A stretch of DNA of 64,000 nt from Streptomyces sp. NBC_01478 (GTDB lineage Bacteria; Actinomycetota; Actinomycetes; Streptomycetales; Streptomycetaceae), in assembly GCF_036227225.1 (NCBI RefSeq), contig NZ_CP109444.1, positions 11,141,501 through 11,205,500 on the forward strand. The letters are read 5' to 3'. The notes beneath the pieces were generated by a model. It was not told where the DNA came from and made no database searches. It saw nothing but the letters and a program-made list of their open reading frames with translations. This document shows positions 44,509-53,396 of the stretch, in pieces; positions within the stretch are counted from its first letter, which is position 1; each line of letters starts with the position of its first letter. Position numbers and translations under genes: made by a program.

Positions 44509-44846
44509 CGGTCTTCCTTCCCCCGTCACGGCTTCCCCCTCGATCGACCACGTCCGCTGTGAGCGAGCACCTGTCCGATCGGCCGTCCACGGTAACCGGT
44601 CTGCGCCCCAAATGGCCTGCCACAGACCGGAATTGGAGCCCTCGGGGGCATCCGTAACAGGGTCGTGCGCGGCTTCGGCGGGCCCTCGGACACGTTCCGG
44701 GCGCGGTGCGCGACAGTGCCGCCGCCCGCTTGCCGGCGCGCCCTCACCGGCCCGTCTGAGGCCTCGACGCAATGGCTCTGACCTGGTGTTTTCCTCGATT
44801 CCGCCTACGCTGGGGTGATCTGCCGAACACCAGGGGAGGGGTCTTC
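44509..44846. other. 338-base gene-free divergent region
   Basis: Between the LURP-like and GyrB-like genes. A 68-codon frame at 44612-44818 is arginine-rich without family likeness or ribosome-binding site. Near the GyrB-like start a TACGCT (44801-44806 region) could be a -10 element, but I see no good -35 partner and no palindrome. Confidence 0.5.
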
Positions 44847-46004
44847 GTGAGTGACGGAGGCATGCGGTACGACGCCACGCACATCGAGGTGCTGGAGGGC
44901 CAGGACGCCGTACGGAAGCGGCCCGGCATGTACGTCGGCTCTACCGGCCAACCCGGCCTGCATCACCTCGTGTTGGACGTCGTCGACCGGGCCGTGAACG
45001 AGGTGCTGGCCGGCCGCGCCCGTTCCGTCGACGTCACGCTCACGTCCGACGGCGGTGTGCGGGTCGCCGACGACGGGGCTGGAGGTGGAGGTGCGGAGGG
45101 CAACGCCCCGGACCTCGAAGGGGAGTTGGCCAGTTTCCACGTCGGTCCCGGGCTCAGTGGCCGGCGCATCGCGCTCGTCGCCCGCTTCGGCCTGGGGCTC
45201 TTCGTCACCAACGCCCTGTCGAGTCGGCTGACGGCCGAGGTGCGGGGCCCGGGGACCCGGTGGGCCAAGGAGTACGCGCGTGGTGTCGAGATCGACCCGC
45301 CCCTCACCCTGGGGTCGGCTGCCGGAAGCGGGACGACCATCTCCTTCTGGCCCGACACCGAGATCTTCGAGACGACCTGGTGCTCGTTCTCCGTGCTGGC
45401 GGAATGGTTCCGCCAACTGGCCTTCCTCAACCGGGGGCTGGCGATCTCACTGACCGACGAACGCCCGGCGGCCGGGGTCCGGCGGGTGCTGTTCCAATTC
45501 CCGGACGGAGTACGGGACTTCGTGGCGGCCCTCTCCGCGGAGACGGGTGGGGCGCTGGAGCCGGACCTCCTCGGCTTCGAGCGGGAGGACCCGAGAATGG
45601 CGGGGACGATGGAGGTGGCCCTGCTGTGGCGAGGCTCCGGCGAGGCGCGGATACGCGGCTACGCGAACAGCCGGGCCACGCGCGAGGGCGGCACGCACAT
45701 GGACGGCCTGCGCGACGGAGTGGTCGCCGCGGTCACCGCGTTCGCGCGAGAACGGGGACTGCCGGCCGCGCCCGACCCCGATCTCCGCGCCGACCGGATC
45801 GTCGAAGGGCTCACGGCAGTCGTGTCGGTGAAGCTCGACCACCCTGAATTCAACGGCGCCACACGCGAGTTGCTGGGCAACACCGATGTGCGGGTCTGTG
45901 TCGGTGAGGCCGTGCGGGAACACCTCGGCGAGTGGTTCGCCGAACAGCCCGAGCGGGCAAGGGAGTTGGCCGACCGCCTCGCCCGGGGCGACGAGGAGGG
46001 CTGA
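44847..46004 (+). CDS. Degenerate GyrB/ParE-like GHKL protein without TOPRIM domain
   Basis: 385 residues from GTG 44847 behind AGGGGAGGG. The start is GyrB-like (HIEVLEGQDAVRKRPGMYVGS, GLHHLVLDVVD) and the transducer domain (FETTWCSFSVLAEWFRQLAFLNRGLAISLTDE) aligns well. Yet the ATP site is wrecked: GyrB EVVDNxxDEALAG reads DVVDRAVNEVLAG (catalytic Glu to Asp, Mg-binding Asn to Arg), DNGRGIPV reads DDGAGGGGAE, and the GGLHGVG lid is absent. The TOPRIM and C-terminal parts do not follow. It therefore cannot be a gyrase subunit; a regulatory or scaffolding role is possible. Ends cleanly with GDEEG. Confidence 0.78.
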   Translation: MSDGGMRYDATHIEVLEGQDAVRKRPGMYVGSTGQPGLHHLVLDVVDRAVNEVLAGRARSVDVTLTSDGGVRVADDGAGGGGAEGNAPDLEGELASFHVGPGLSGRRIALVARFGLGLFVTNALSSRLTAEVRGPGTRWAKEYARGVEIDPPLTLGSAAGSGTTISFWPDTEIFETTWCSFSVLAEWFRQLAFLNRGLAISLTDERPAAGVRRVLFQFPDGVRDFVAALSAETGGALEPDLLGFEREDPRMAGTMEVALLWRGSGEARIRGYANSRATREGGTHMDGLRDGVVAAVTAFARERGLPAAPDPDLRADRIVEGLTAVVSVKLDHPEFNGATRELLGNTDVRVCVGEAVREHLGEWFAEQPERARELADRLARGDEEG

Positions 46005-46044
46005 GCACCGATTGACCGTGGGCTGGCTGCGCGCCCACGCCACC

Positions 46045-47007
46045 TCAACTCAGCGCGTCCACCAGGGAGATGACGTAGGCGTCCAGCCGCTCCTCCACGG
46101 CCCGCGTCGTGAGTTCCGCTCTCCCCGCCTCCTGCCACGGCCGAACCACGGGTCCCACCTGCCCGGCGAATGCCAGCGCGTCCAACAGCAGCCAGTACAA
46201 CCGTTCGCCCGCCGCGGACGCCAGGACGCCACCGGCCTCCTCGTACGCCTCGGCGAACCGCAGGCCCCACGCCGGGCCGTGCAGCAGCGCGAGGTTGGTG
46301 GAGCAGTGCGCCACGTCGAGGTCCGCCGGCCCCCAGGAAGTCTGCACCCAGTCGACGACCCCGGTGATACGGGGACCCGCCGAGCCGTCGGGCGACAGGT
46401 CGAACAGCACATTGCCGGGGTGGAAGTCCCGGTGCATGAACCGGCCTTCGAAGGGCGGCGCGGGCTTGCGGATTACTTCGATCGCAGCGGCCCACGCCAC
46501 CCTGTCGGACCCCTGCGCCGGGACTACGGCGTCGGCGGTCGTCCACGCCTTGTAGCGCTGGGGCCGGTCGGCGGGGTCGAGCGCGTGGATCGCCACGAGC
46601 TGCCGGGCGAGGAGCGGGACACGCGCCTGAAGTCCCTCGTCGGTGAGCACCGTCCGGCCCGGCAGACGGGTCATGAGGAGCGAGGGGTACTCGCAGTGCG
46701 CGGCGGCCGGATCCACCGCGACCGGTCCGGGAGCCGGTACATCGGTCTCCGCGAGCTGGGCGAGGGCATCGGCCTCGCGGTTCAGCAGGTCTCCGGCGTG
46801 CTTCACGAAGTACGGGTCGACGAAGCTGCGCAGGACCAGGGCGCGGGTGCCGCCGTCCGGTGCGGCGACGGTCAGCCGCCGCATCTCGGCGGTGATGCCG
46901 CCGTGCAACGCCTCGGTCCTGACGATCCGTTCGCCCGGGCCGAGCTGCCGATTCACCCAGGCCAGGGTCAACGGTCGTAGGGCCGGCGCCTCGTCGTGAT
47001 CTGTCAC
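46045..47007 (-). CDS. APH-family phosphotransferase
   Basis: 320 residues. The kinase-like fold shows the Brenner motif FMHRDFHPGNVLFDLS and the metal-binding VVDWVQTSWGPADLDVAH; the N-terminal lobe has GGITAEMRRLTV and ALVLRSFVD with a Leu-Arg rather than the usual Lys pattern. Members phosphorylate small molecules such as aminoglycosides, homoserine or choline; the substrate is unknown, and resistance should not be assumed. Divergent from GH92, convergent with the GyrB-like gene. Confidence 0.85.
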   Translation of the reverse strand: MTDHDEAPALRPLTLAWVNRQLGPGERIVRTEALHGGITAEMRRLTVAAPDGGTRALVLRSFVDPYFVKHAGDLLNREADALAQLAETDVPAPGPVAVDPAAAHCEYPSLLMTRLPGRTVLTDEGLQARVPLLARQLVAIHALDPADRPQRYKAWTTADAVVPAQGSDRVAWAAAIEVIRKPAPPFEGRFMHRDFHPGNVLFDLSPDGSAGPRITGVVDWVQTSWGPADLDVAHCSTNLALLHGPAWGLRFAEAYEEAGGVLASAAGERLYWLLLDALAFAGQVGPVVRPWQEAGRAELTTRAVEERLDAYVISLVDALS

Positions 47008-47224
47008 CGTGCAACCCCATCATCTTCCGCTTCCGATCCGCACCCGTTTTTTCTCCGGTCCCCGCCCGCCTCTCACCGCCGCTGCGGCAGGAGGGGGGAG
47101 TGCTGACCCGACCGGCTGGTCCTCGCGCCCGGCCGGGTGTGGCGGCAGGGGAGCCGGAGCCGCGTTGGGGACACTCGCGGTCCGGCGCCGCGCGGCGGCG
47201 GGTTCCCTGTCTGGCTGGAGAAAC

Positions 47225-49288
47225 GTGGTGCGACTTCCCCTTCTGCGGGCCGTACTGGCGGCCTCGGTGCTCGTGGCGTCCGGAACGGCCGCCGCCGCCC
47301 CGGTCCGGGCGGCCGGCACGCCCCGGCCCCGGGCCGTCGACGATCTCGCGCGGTACGTCAACCCGTTCGTCGGCACCGCCCCCGGTGGCCCCGACTTCGG
47401 CCACGGCGGCGGCGCGGGCAACACCTTCCCGGGTGCCTCGGCCCCGCTCGGCGGGATGCAGTGGAGCCCCGACACGGTGACCTACCAGCACGGCGGCTAC
47501 TCCTACGGCGACAACCGCATCCGCGGCTTCGGCCTCGCCCACATCTCAGGAGCCGGCTGCGCCGCCTACGGCAACGTCCCCTTCATGCCCACGCAGGAGG
47601 CCGCACCGCCGTCGTACGCCATGTTCTCGCACACCAAGGAGCAGGCGGCGCCCGGCAGTTACCACGTCACCTTCGACAACGGCATCGGCACCGACCTCAC
47701 CACCACCCAGCGCTCGGGCATCGCCCGCTTCACCTACCCGGCGAGCGACCCCCGGCCCGCCGCGGTGAGCATCGACGCGGCCAAGGCGTTCACCGCGGCC
47801 ACCGGGTCCGTCGACATCGGCACCAACACGCTCTCCGGGTACAGCGACAGCGGCGCCTTCTGCAAGTCCAAGAACCGTTACCGGCTCCACTTCCACGCCA
47901 CCTTCGACCAGCCCTTCGCCAAGGCCTCCCACCCGGACGGCAGAGCGGGCGCGGCCATGGTCACCTTCGCCCCCGGCGTGCGCACGGTGACCGCCCGGGT
48001 CGGCGTCTCCTTCGTCGACGTCGAGGGCGCCCGCCGCAACGCACTCACCGAGCAGAAGGCGCGGTCGTACGACACGATCCGGCAGGCCGTGCGCGCCGAC
48101 TGGAACACGTGGCTGAACCGCGTCACCGTCGGCGGCGGCACGGACACCCAGCGCCGCGTCTTCTACACCGCCCTCTACCACGCCCTCCTGCACCCCAGCG
48201 TCTTCAGCGACACCGACGGCCGCTACACCGGCATGGACGGGCTGGTCCACCGCACCCGCGCCGGGCACGTCCAGTACGCGAACTTCTCCGGCTGGGACGT
48301 CTACCGCTGCCAGGTCCAGCTCCTGGCGCTGCTCGCCCCGCGCGAGGCCTCCGACATCGCGCAGTCCGTCCTCAACCAGGGCCTCCAGGCCGGGTACTTC
48401 GACCGCTGGACCCTCGCGAACGGCGGCAGCGGCGTCATGGTCGGCGACCCGCTGCCCGCCATCGCCTCCACGATCCACGCCTTCGGCGGCACCGACTTCG
48501 ACGCGGCCGCCCTGCTGCGCACGGCCCTCGCGGACCGCCAGGACAACCGCCAGCGCCCCGGACACACGCAGTACGACACCCTCGGCTACGTCCCCGCCGG
48601 CACCAAGGGCGTCTGGGGCTCGGTCTCCACCACCCTCGAATACGCCGTCGCCGACTACGCGCTGGCCCAACTCGCCCACCGACTGGGGGACTTGACCTCG
48701 TACAGCACCCTGCTGCGCGCCTCCGGGAACTGGCGCAACCTCTTCAACCCCGCCACCGGCTACATCCAGCCCCGCGCCGTCGACGGCACCTGGCCGGCCT
48801 TCACCCCGGCCCAGAAGACGGAGTACGCGGAGGGCAACGCCGCCCAGTACACCTGGATGGTTCCGCAGGACCTGCCCGGCCTGTTCACCGCGATGGGCGG
48901 GGACGCCGCCGTCACCGCCCGCCTCGACACCTTCTTCAGCAGCCTCAACGCGGGCGCCGGGGAGCCCTACGCCTACCTCGGCAACGAGCCCTCGTTCGGC
49001 ACCCCTTGGGCGTACGCCCACGTCGGCCACACGGACCGCGCCGGAGCCGTCGCCCACCGCGCCGTGTCCACGCTGTTCAGCGACGCCCCCGGCGGCCTCG
49101 TCGGCAACGACGACCTCGGCGCCATGTCGTCCTGGGCGGTGTGGGCGAGCCTGGGCCTCTACCCCGAGGTCCCCGGCAGCGCCCAACTCACCCGCACCGC
49201 ACCCCTGTTCACCACCGCCACCGTCCACCGGGGCGACGGCACCTCGCTCACGGTCGGCTCCGCGTCGCCCAAGCACTCACTCCGGTAG
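47225..49288 (+). CDS. Secreted GH92 alpha-mannosidase, C-terminal end missing
   Basis: 687 residues from GTG 47225 behind GGAG. Signal peptide LLRAVLAASVLVASGTAAAAPVRA. GH92 features: ARYVNPFVGTAPGGPDFGHGGGAGNTFPGASAPLGGMQWSPDT, HYRLHFHATFDQPF-like core, YCALYHALLHPSVFSDTDGRY-like segment, EGNAAQYTWMVPQDLPGLF and GLVGNDDLGAMSSWAVWASLGLYPEVPGS with the catalytic Asp pair. It should release mannose from alpha-mannans in a calcium-dependent way. The usual last 50-60 residues, which close the catalytic barrel region with YVQSVxLNG-type strands, are absent; the protein stops at SASPKHSLR inside the convergent HxlR gene. Confidence 0.82.
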   Translation: MVRLPLLRAVLAASVLVASGTAAAAPVRAAGTPRPRAVDDLARYVNPFVGTAPGGPDFGHGGGAGNTFPGASAPLGGMQWSPDTVTYQHGGYSYGDNRIRGFGLAHISGAGCAAYGNVPFMPTQEAAPPSYAMFSHTKEQAAPGSYHVTFDNGIGTDLTTTQRSGIARFTYPASDPRPAAVSIDAAKAFTAATGSVDIGTNTLSGYSDSGAFCKSKNRYRLHFHATFDQPFAKASHPDGRAGAAMVTFAPGVRTVTARVGVSFVDVEGARRNALTEQKARSYDTIRQAVRADWNTWLNRVTVGGGTDTQRRVFYTALYHALLHPSVFSDTDGRYTGMDGLVHRTRAGHVQYANFSGWDVYRCQVQLLALLAPREASDIAQSVLNQGLQAGYFDRWTLANGGSGVMVGDPLPAIASTIHAFGGTDFDAAALLRTALADRQDNRQRPGHTQYDTLGYVPAGTKGVWGSVSTTLEYAVADYALAQLAHRLGDLTSYSTLLRASGNWRNLFNPATGYIQPRAVDGTWPAFTPAQKTEYAEGNAAQYTWMVPQDLPGLFTAMGGDAAVTARLDTFFSSLNAGAGEPYAYLGNEPSFGTPWAYAHVGHTDRAGAVAHRAVSTLFSDAPGGLVGNDDLGAMSSWAVWASLGLYPEVPGSAQLTRTAPLFTTATVHRGDGTSLTVGSASPKHSLR

Positions 49289-49759
49289 CGGACTTCGTAC
49301 CGGCCGCGCCCCGGGTCCGGGCGCGGCCGTGACCTCGGTCGGCGCCAACGCGCCGTGCGGGCCGTCGCACTCCACCACCACCCGCACCGGCGCGCCGCAC
49401 TCCGTGTGCCGCACGTCGAGGACCAGGCCCTCGGGGTCGGCGGCGTACGTCTCGCCCCACTGTCGCAGGGCCATCAGAACCGGCCACAGATCGCGGCCCT
49501 TGCCCGTCAGCCGGTACTCGTGCCGGGTCCGGCTCCCCGCCTGCCGATAGGGCACGGTCGTCAGGATGCCGGCCGCGACCAGCTTGCGGAGCCGGTCGGA
49601 CAGCACCGCGTCCGACAGCCCGATATGGCGCCGGAAGTCGTCGAAACGACGGACCCTGACGAACGCGTCCCGCAGGATCAGCAGGGTCCACTTCTCGCCG
49701 ACGAGATCGAGCGTGCTCTGGACCGGACAGTTCTCCGTGCTCACGTCGAGCCATTCCAT
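49277..49759 (-). CDS. HxlR-family transcriptional regulator
   Basis: 160 residues. HxlR winged helix: CPVQSTLDLVGEKWTLLILRDAFVRVRRFDDFRRHIGLSDAVLSDRLRKLVAAGIL, with the single conserved N-terminal Cys that in some members senses electrophiles or redox state. C-terminal region is longer than usual, ending in a Pro-rich tail that overlaps the GH92 3' end by 12 bases. Divergent from the thioesterase gene; two inverted repeats and a promoter lie between them. Confidence 0.9.
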   Translation of the reverse strand: MEWLDVSTENCPVQSTLDLVGEKWTLLILRDAFVRVRRFDDFRRHIGLSDAVLSDRLRKLVAAGILTTVPYRQAGSRTRHEYRLTGKGRDLWPVLMALRQWGETYAADPEGLVLDVRHTECGAPVRVVVECDGPHGALAPTEVTAAPGPGARPVRSPLPE

Positions 49760-49782
49760 GCCGCCAGCCTAGCCACCTGGCT

Positions 49783-49830
49783 CTGTCATTGACAGCCAGC
49801 TACCGGGCGATCTAGCTTCTTTTCAAGAAG
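49783..49830 (+). promoter_or_regulatory. Thioesterase promoter with two HxlR-type inverted repeats
   Basis: -35 TTGACA (49789-49794), 18-base spacer, -10 TAGCTT (49813-49818). CTGTCATTGACAG (49783-49795, perfect) covers the -35; CTTCTTTTCAAGAAG (49816-49830, perfect) follows the -10. Binding of the divergent HxlR protein to either would block the promoter. Confidence 0.65.
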
Positions 49831-49852
49831 TCAGCCGGGGAGGTAGCACAGC

Positions 49853-50347
49853 ATGGGACGGTCACGCACATACGAGTGGGAGGACCCGGGGATCTCGGCA
49901 GCCGCCGTAGGACGGACCACGGGTCTGGAGTTCCTGCGGGAGGTGCTCGCCGGACAGCTCCCCGCGGCGCCCATCGGTGCCACGCTGAACTTCACCGTCG
50001 ACGAGGTGGAGTTCGGGCGCGCGGTGTTCTCCCTGATACCGGGGGAGGAGCACTACAACCCCATCGGCAGCGTGCACGGCGGCGTCTTCGCCACCCTGCT
50101 CGACTCGGCGGCCGGCTGCGCGGTGCAGTCCACCCTGCCGCAGGGCATGGGATACACGTCGCTCGACCTGAGCGTGAAGTTCCTGCGCCCGGTCACGGCC
50201 GACACCGGCCGGATCCGCGCCGTCGGCACCGTCCTGAACGGCGGCCGGCGCACCGCCCTCGCGCAGGCCGAGCTGTTCGACGAGAAGGACCGGCTGCTCG
50301 CGCACGCCACGAGCAGTTGCCTGCTGTTTCCCGTCACGGGTCCCTGA
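49853..50347 (+). CDS. PaaI-family hotdog thioesterase
   Basis: 164 residues. Hotdog fold with the PaaI motif NPIGSVHGGVFATLLDSAAGCAV and strands TSLDLSVKFLRPVTADTGRIRAVGTVLNGGRRTALAQAEL. It hydrolyses acyl-CoA or aryl-CoA thioesters. Divergent HxlR regulator suggests inducible detoxification or aromatic metabolism. GGAGG precedes the ATG. Confidence 0.9.
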   Translation: MGRSRTYEWEDPGISAAAVGRTTGLEFLREVLAGQLPAAPIGATLNFTVDEVEFGRAVFSLIPGEEHYNPIGSVHGGVFATLLDSAAGCAVQSTLPQGMGYTSLDLSVKFLRPVTADTGRIRAVGTVLNGGRRTALAQAELFDEKDRLLAHATSSCLLFPVTGP

Positions 50348-50362
50348 CCCGGGACGACCGAA

Positions 50363-50389
50363 ATCCGCCTGTCCCCCGCGCAGGCGGAT
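50363..50389 (+). terminator. Hairpin after the thioesterase gene
   Basis: Nine-base-pair stem ATCCGCCTG/CAGGCGGAT with a nine-base loop, 16 bases past the stop codon, no U tract. Confidence 0.65.
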
Positions 50390-50533
50390 CCGTACCGTCA
50401 ACTCCCTTGATCCATAGGGTCAAAGGCAGTGCCGGAACGCTGTGCAGTTTGCCGGGCACGGCGACCGTGGTGCTATGGGGAGAAGTACGTACACGGGTAC
50501 GTGGACGTGACACACGCGGGATCGTGAGGGCGT

Positions 50534-51337
50534 ATGACGGGCGGGCCGGCCGGGGCGTACGAACGCATGCTGGCGGTGGCGGTGGCGGCTCTGCACGAAC
50601 GGGAACCCGAGCGGCTGTGGCCGATGGTCGCCGCGGCCCTGCCCGGACTGTGCGGCGGCGAGTCCCTGATCTACAAACTCGGCGAGTGGACGGACCGGAC
50701 CGGGGCGATGGGGTTCTCGCCCGCCGCCGCTGCGCACTTCGGGCGGATCGACGACATCGGGGACGAGGGGATGGCGGTGCTGCGCCGGGGCTACCCCTTC
50801 GCGGACCACTACGCCAGGGCCGGTGCCGTCCGCCGACCCGGGACCGCCCATCGGATGGCCGGCAAGGGATGGACGCACAGCCGGACCGCGGGCACGATCA
50901 GCCGGTTGATGGACGCGGACCACGTCCTGGCGATCCCCCTGCCGGGCACGACCACCCCGGTCACCGGCTGCCTCGTCTACCGCGCGGGCGGCGACTTCAC
51001 CGAGGACCACGTCCGGGCCGCCGAGCAGCTGCAGCCCCTGCTGGCCGGCGTGGAACAGCAGCGGCAACTCCTCGAACGCCGGCGCGCGGCCACCGCGCCG
51101 CCCGAGGCGCCGGATCCGACAGCGGACTCCCGGCTCACGCCCCGCCAGCTCACTGTCCTCCTCCTGCTCGCCGACGCCCTCACGGCCTCGGCCATCGCCC
51201 ACCGCCTGGGCATCTCCGTGCGCACGGTCCACAAGCACGTGGAGAGCCTGTACCGGAAGCTGGGCACGCGCGATCGCGTGAGTACGGTGCTGCGGGCGCA
51301 GGCGATCGGGTTGCTTCCGCGTCGAACGGGGCGCTGA
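50534..51337 (+). CDS. LuxR-type transcriptional regulator with GAF-like sensor region
   Basis: 267 residues. C-terminal HTH: SRLTPRQLTVLLLLADALTASAIAHRLGISVRTVHKHVESLYRKLGTRDRVS. The N-terminal 180 residues lack an ATPase or receiver motif and look GAF-like (DADHVLAIPLPGTTTPVTGCLVYRAGGDFTEDHVRAAEQL). Found upstream of a cysteine-desulfurase-like gene. ATG 50534 is the usual start for this type; no strong ribosome-binding site is visible. Confidence 0.85.
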   Translation: MTGGPAGAYERMLAVAVAALHEREPERLWPMVAAALPGLCGGESLIYKLGEWTDRTGAMGFSPAAAAHFGRIDDIGDEGMAVLRRGYPFADHYARAGAVRRPGTAHRMAGKGWTHSRTAGTISRLMDADHVLAIPLPGTTTPVTGCLVYRAGGDFTEDHVRAAEQLQPLLAGVEQQRQLLERRRAATAPPEAPDPTADSRLTPRQLTVLLLLADALTASAIAHRLGISVRTVHKHVESLYRKLGTRDRVSTVLRAQAIGLLPRRTGR

Positions 51338-51459
51338 GGAGTCCCGGATCACTCCAGATCACTTCGGGTCACTGTCCGTCCGTACGTCGATGTCCGATGA
51401 TCGTCCTGGACACCCGGGGCCCCAGCGCCCGCACACGGCACCGACAGGAGCTCACTTCC

Positions 51460-52686
51460 GTGGCCTACGACCTCACCGCCCTGCGCGCCCTGTTTCCCGC
51501 CCTGAGCGGCGGGGCCGCCCACTTCGACGGTCCCGGTGGCACCCAGACGCCCCGACCGGTCATCGAGGCCATCACCCGGGCGCTGGTGAACCCCCTCTCG
51601 AACCGCGGCCAGGTCACCGCGGGGGAGCGCAACGCCGACACCATCGTCACCCGGGCCCGCGAGGCCATGGCCGACCTTCTCGGGGCGCACTCCTCGGGCA
51701 TCGTCTTCGGCCGCAGCGCCACGCAGCTCACCTACGACTTCTCCCGCACCCTCGCCGCGACCTGGTCGCCCGGGGACGAGGTCGTCGTCACGCGCCTCGA
51801 CCACGACGCCAACATCCGGCCCTGGGTCCAGGCCGCCGAGCGGGCCGGCGCCACCGTCCGCTGGGCGGACTTCGACCCCGCCACCGGCGAGCTGACCCCG
51901 GACCACCTCCGCGCCGTTTTGTCCGACCGCACCCGGCTGGTCGCCGTGACCGCCGCGTCCAATCTCATCGGCACCCGTCCCGCGATCACCGAGCTGGCCC
52001 GCCTGGCGCACGAGGCGGGTGCCCTGGTCCACGTCGACGGCGTGCACTACACCGCGCACGCCCTGGTCGACATCGGCCTGCTCGGCGCGGACTTCTTCGT
52101 GTGCTCCCCCTACAAGTTCCTCGGCCCGCACCACGGCGTCCTCGGCGCCCGGCCCGAACTCCTCGCCACCCTGCGGCCGGACAAGCTCCTGCCGTCCTCC
52201 GACGCGGTACCCGAACGCTTCGAACTCGGCACGCTGCCCTACGAGTTGCTCGCCGGCACGACCACCGCGGTCGACGTCCTCGCCGGCCTCGACACGGACG
52301 CCGGCGGCAGCCGCCGCGAGCGCCTGACAACGAGCCTGGCCGCACTGCACCGGCACGAGGAGACCTTGCGTACGCGCATCGACCAGGGGCTCGCCGCGCT
52401 GGACGGGATCACCGTCCACTCGAAGGCGGCCGACCGCACGCCGACGGTGCTCCTCACCCTCGACGAGGCTTTCGGCGCGCAGGGCACGCAGGACGCCTCC
52501 CGCTTCCTGGCGGAACGCGACGTGTACGCGCCCGCCGGCTCCTTCTACGCCATCGAGGCCTCCCGGCGCCTCGGCCTGGGCGACTCGGGTGGCCTGCGCA
52601 TCGGCCTCGCGCCCTACACCGGTACCGACGACGTCGACCGGCTCCTGACCGGACTGGCGCTGTTCCTGAAGCAGGCGCCGCACTGA
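51460..52686 (+). CDS. Cysteine-desulfurase-like class V PLP enzyme
   Basis: 408 residues from GTG 51460 behind AGGAG. SufS/CsdA-type fold: AHFDGPGGTQTPRPV, SNRGQVTAGERN (in place of the usual NxHR), TRLDHDANIRPW, VHVDGVHYTAHALVDI and the PLP-Lys loop FFVCSPYKFLGPHHGVLG. The cysteine needed for persulfide relay in desulfurases is not obvious near residue 350, so it may be a lyase or isopenicillin-epimerase-like member. Stand-alone gene with no isc/suf partner. Confidence 0.82.
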   Translation: MAYDLTALRALFPALSGGAAHFDGPGGTQTPRPVIEAITRALVNPLSNRGQVTAGERNADTIVTRAREAMADLLGAHSSGIVFGRSATQLTYDFSRTLAATWSPGDEVVVTRLDHDANIRPWVQAAERAGATVRWADFDPATGELTPDHLRAVLSDRTRLVAVTAASNLIGTRPAITELARLAHEAGALVHVDGVHYTAHALVDIGLLGADFFVCSPYKFLGPHHGVLGARPELLATLRPDKLLPSSDAVPERFELGTLPYELLAGTTTAVDVLAGLDTDAGGSRRERLTTSLAALHRHEETLRTRIDQGLAALDGITVHSKAADRTPTVLLTLDEAFGAQGTQDASRFLAERDVYAPAGSFYAIEASRRLGLGDSGGLRIGLAPYTGTDDVDRLLTGLALFLKQAPH

Positions 52687-52765
52687 CATCCGATCACGGG
52701 GTGTCCGGCCAGGGATCTCACGGTCGGTGCGGATGAGGGAGAAAAGATGGCTCCATTGACGGGAT

Positions 52766-52779
52766 AATGATGGGTTTCA
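52766..52779 (+). promoter_or_regulatory. AATGATGGGTTT motif upstream of the sugar-isomerase operon
   Basis: AATGATGGGTTTCA. The first 12 bases recur exactly, in opposite orientation, between the dioxygenase and LacI-type genes at 62684-62697. Unusual AT content for this genome. Confidence 0.4.
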
Positions 52780-52889
52780 CCTCTTCAGTATTGCCCCGCA
52801 CCGCACCTACCGTTGCGCCCATGTAAACGGCCCGGCCGTCGGCTGATCAGTACCTCTTCGGTCGGGACGGCGCCTGGAGGGAGAAGGCA

Positions 52890-53396
52890 ATGGCGCCTGC
52901 GGAACTGCTCGTCGCACGCCGGTGGCAAGCACCGGCGGCAGAGGAGCGGACCCGCGACGTCACGTCTCCCTTCCACGGCCCGACCGTCGGCACGGTCGGA
53001 GTGACCGGTTCCGAGGACGCCGAGCGGGCTCTCGCCGCGGCCGAGCAGGGCGCCACGGTGCGGCGGCATACGCGCGCCCGCGCACACGACGATCCTGCTG
53101 CGCGCGCGGCACTTTGCCGGTCATCGAGCCGGACAGACCGTCAGCGCCGAGTCGGGCAACGCCATCACCGACACCACCATGGGCCCCTGATCACGACCGC
53201 GCCGGCGGACGGCGTGGAGCGCGCCATCACGCAGACCGGCGCGGACGACATCCTCGACCCGGATGCCGCCCCGGCCGCCTCGGAATCGGAGCGGCCGGCG
53301 AGCGCGGGACGACCGGATGTCTTCGATCCCGAACCGACCCTCCACCACCCCTTGTCCGACCATCCCGACTGGAACCTCAGAAAGGCCACAGCATGA
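52890..53396 (+). pseudogene. Wrecked aldehyde dehydrogenase gene
   Basis: The first 60 codons read like an ALDH N-terminus: ARRWQAPAAEERTRDVTSPFHGPTVGTVGVTGSEDAERALAAAEQGA. At about 53060-53075 the ALDH reading continues in another frame (APAHTTILLRARHFAGHRAG then QTVSAESGNAITD) and stops at 53188. The rest of the enzyme, including the catalytic Cys, is gone. The first frame continues with unrelated sequence to a stop at 53394-53396 that overlaps the start of the next gene, so translation through it may still couple expression. A frameshift plus a large internal deletion explains this best. Confidence 0.75.

Noticed and set aside
44612..44818. 68-codon plus-strand frame in the gap before the GyrB-like gene
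   Set aside because: Arginine-rich, no ribosome-binding site, runs into the promoter area.
46045..47007. Reading the APH-like protein as an antibiotic-resistance gene
   Set aside because: The fold is shared by many small-molecule kinases; no antibiotic cluster or resistance context is present.
47546..49276. 576-codon open frame antisense to GH92
   Set aside because: Gly/Val/Glu-rich translation without family motifs, typical third-position shadow of a GC-rich gene; GH92 motifs lie on the other strand.
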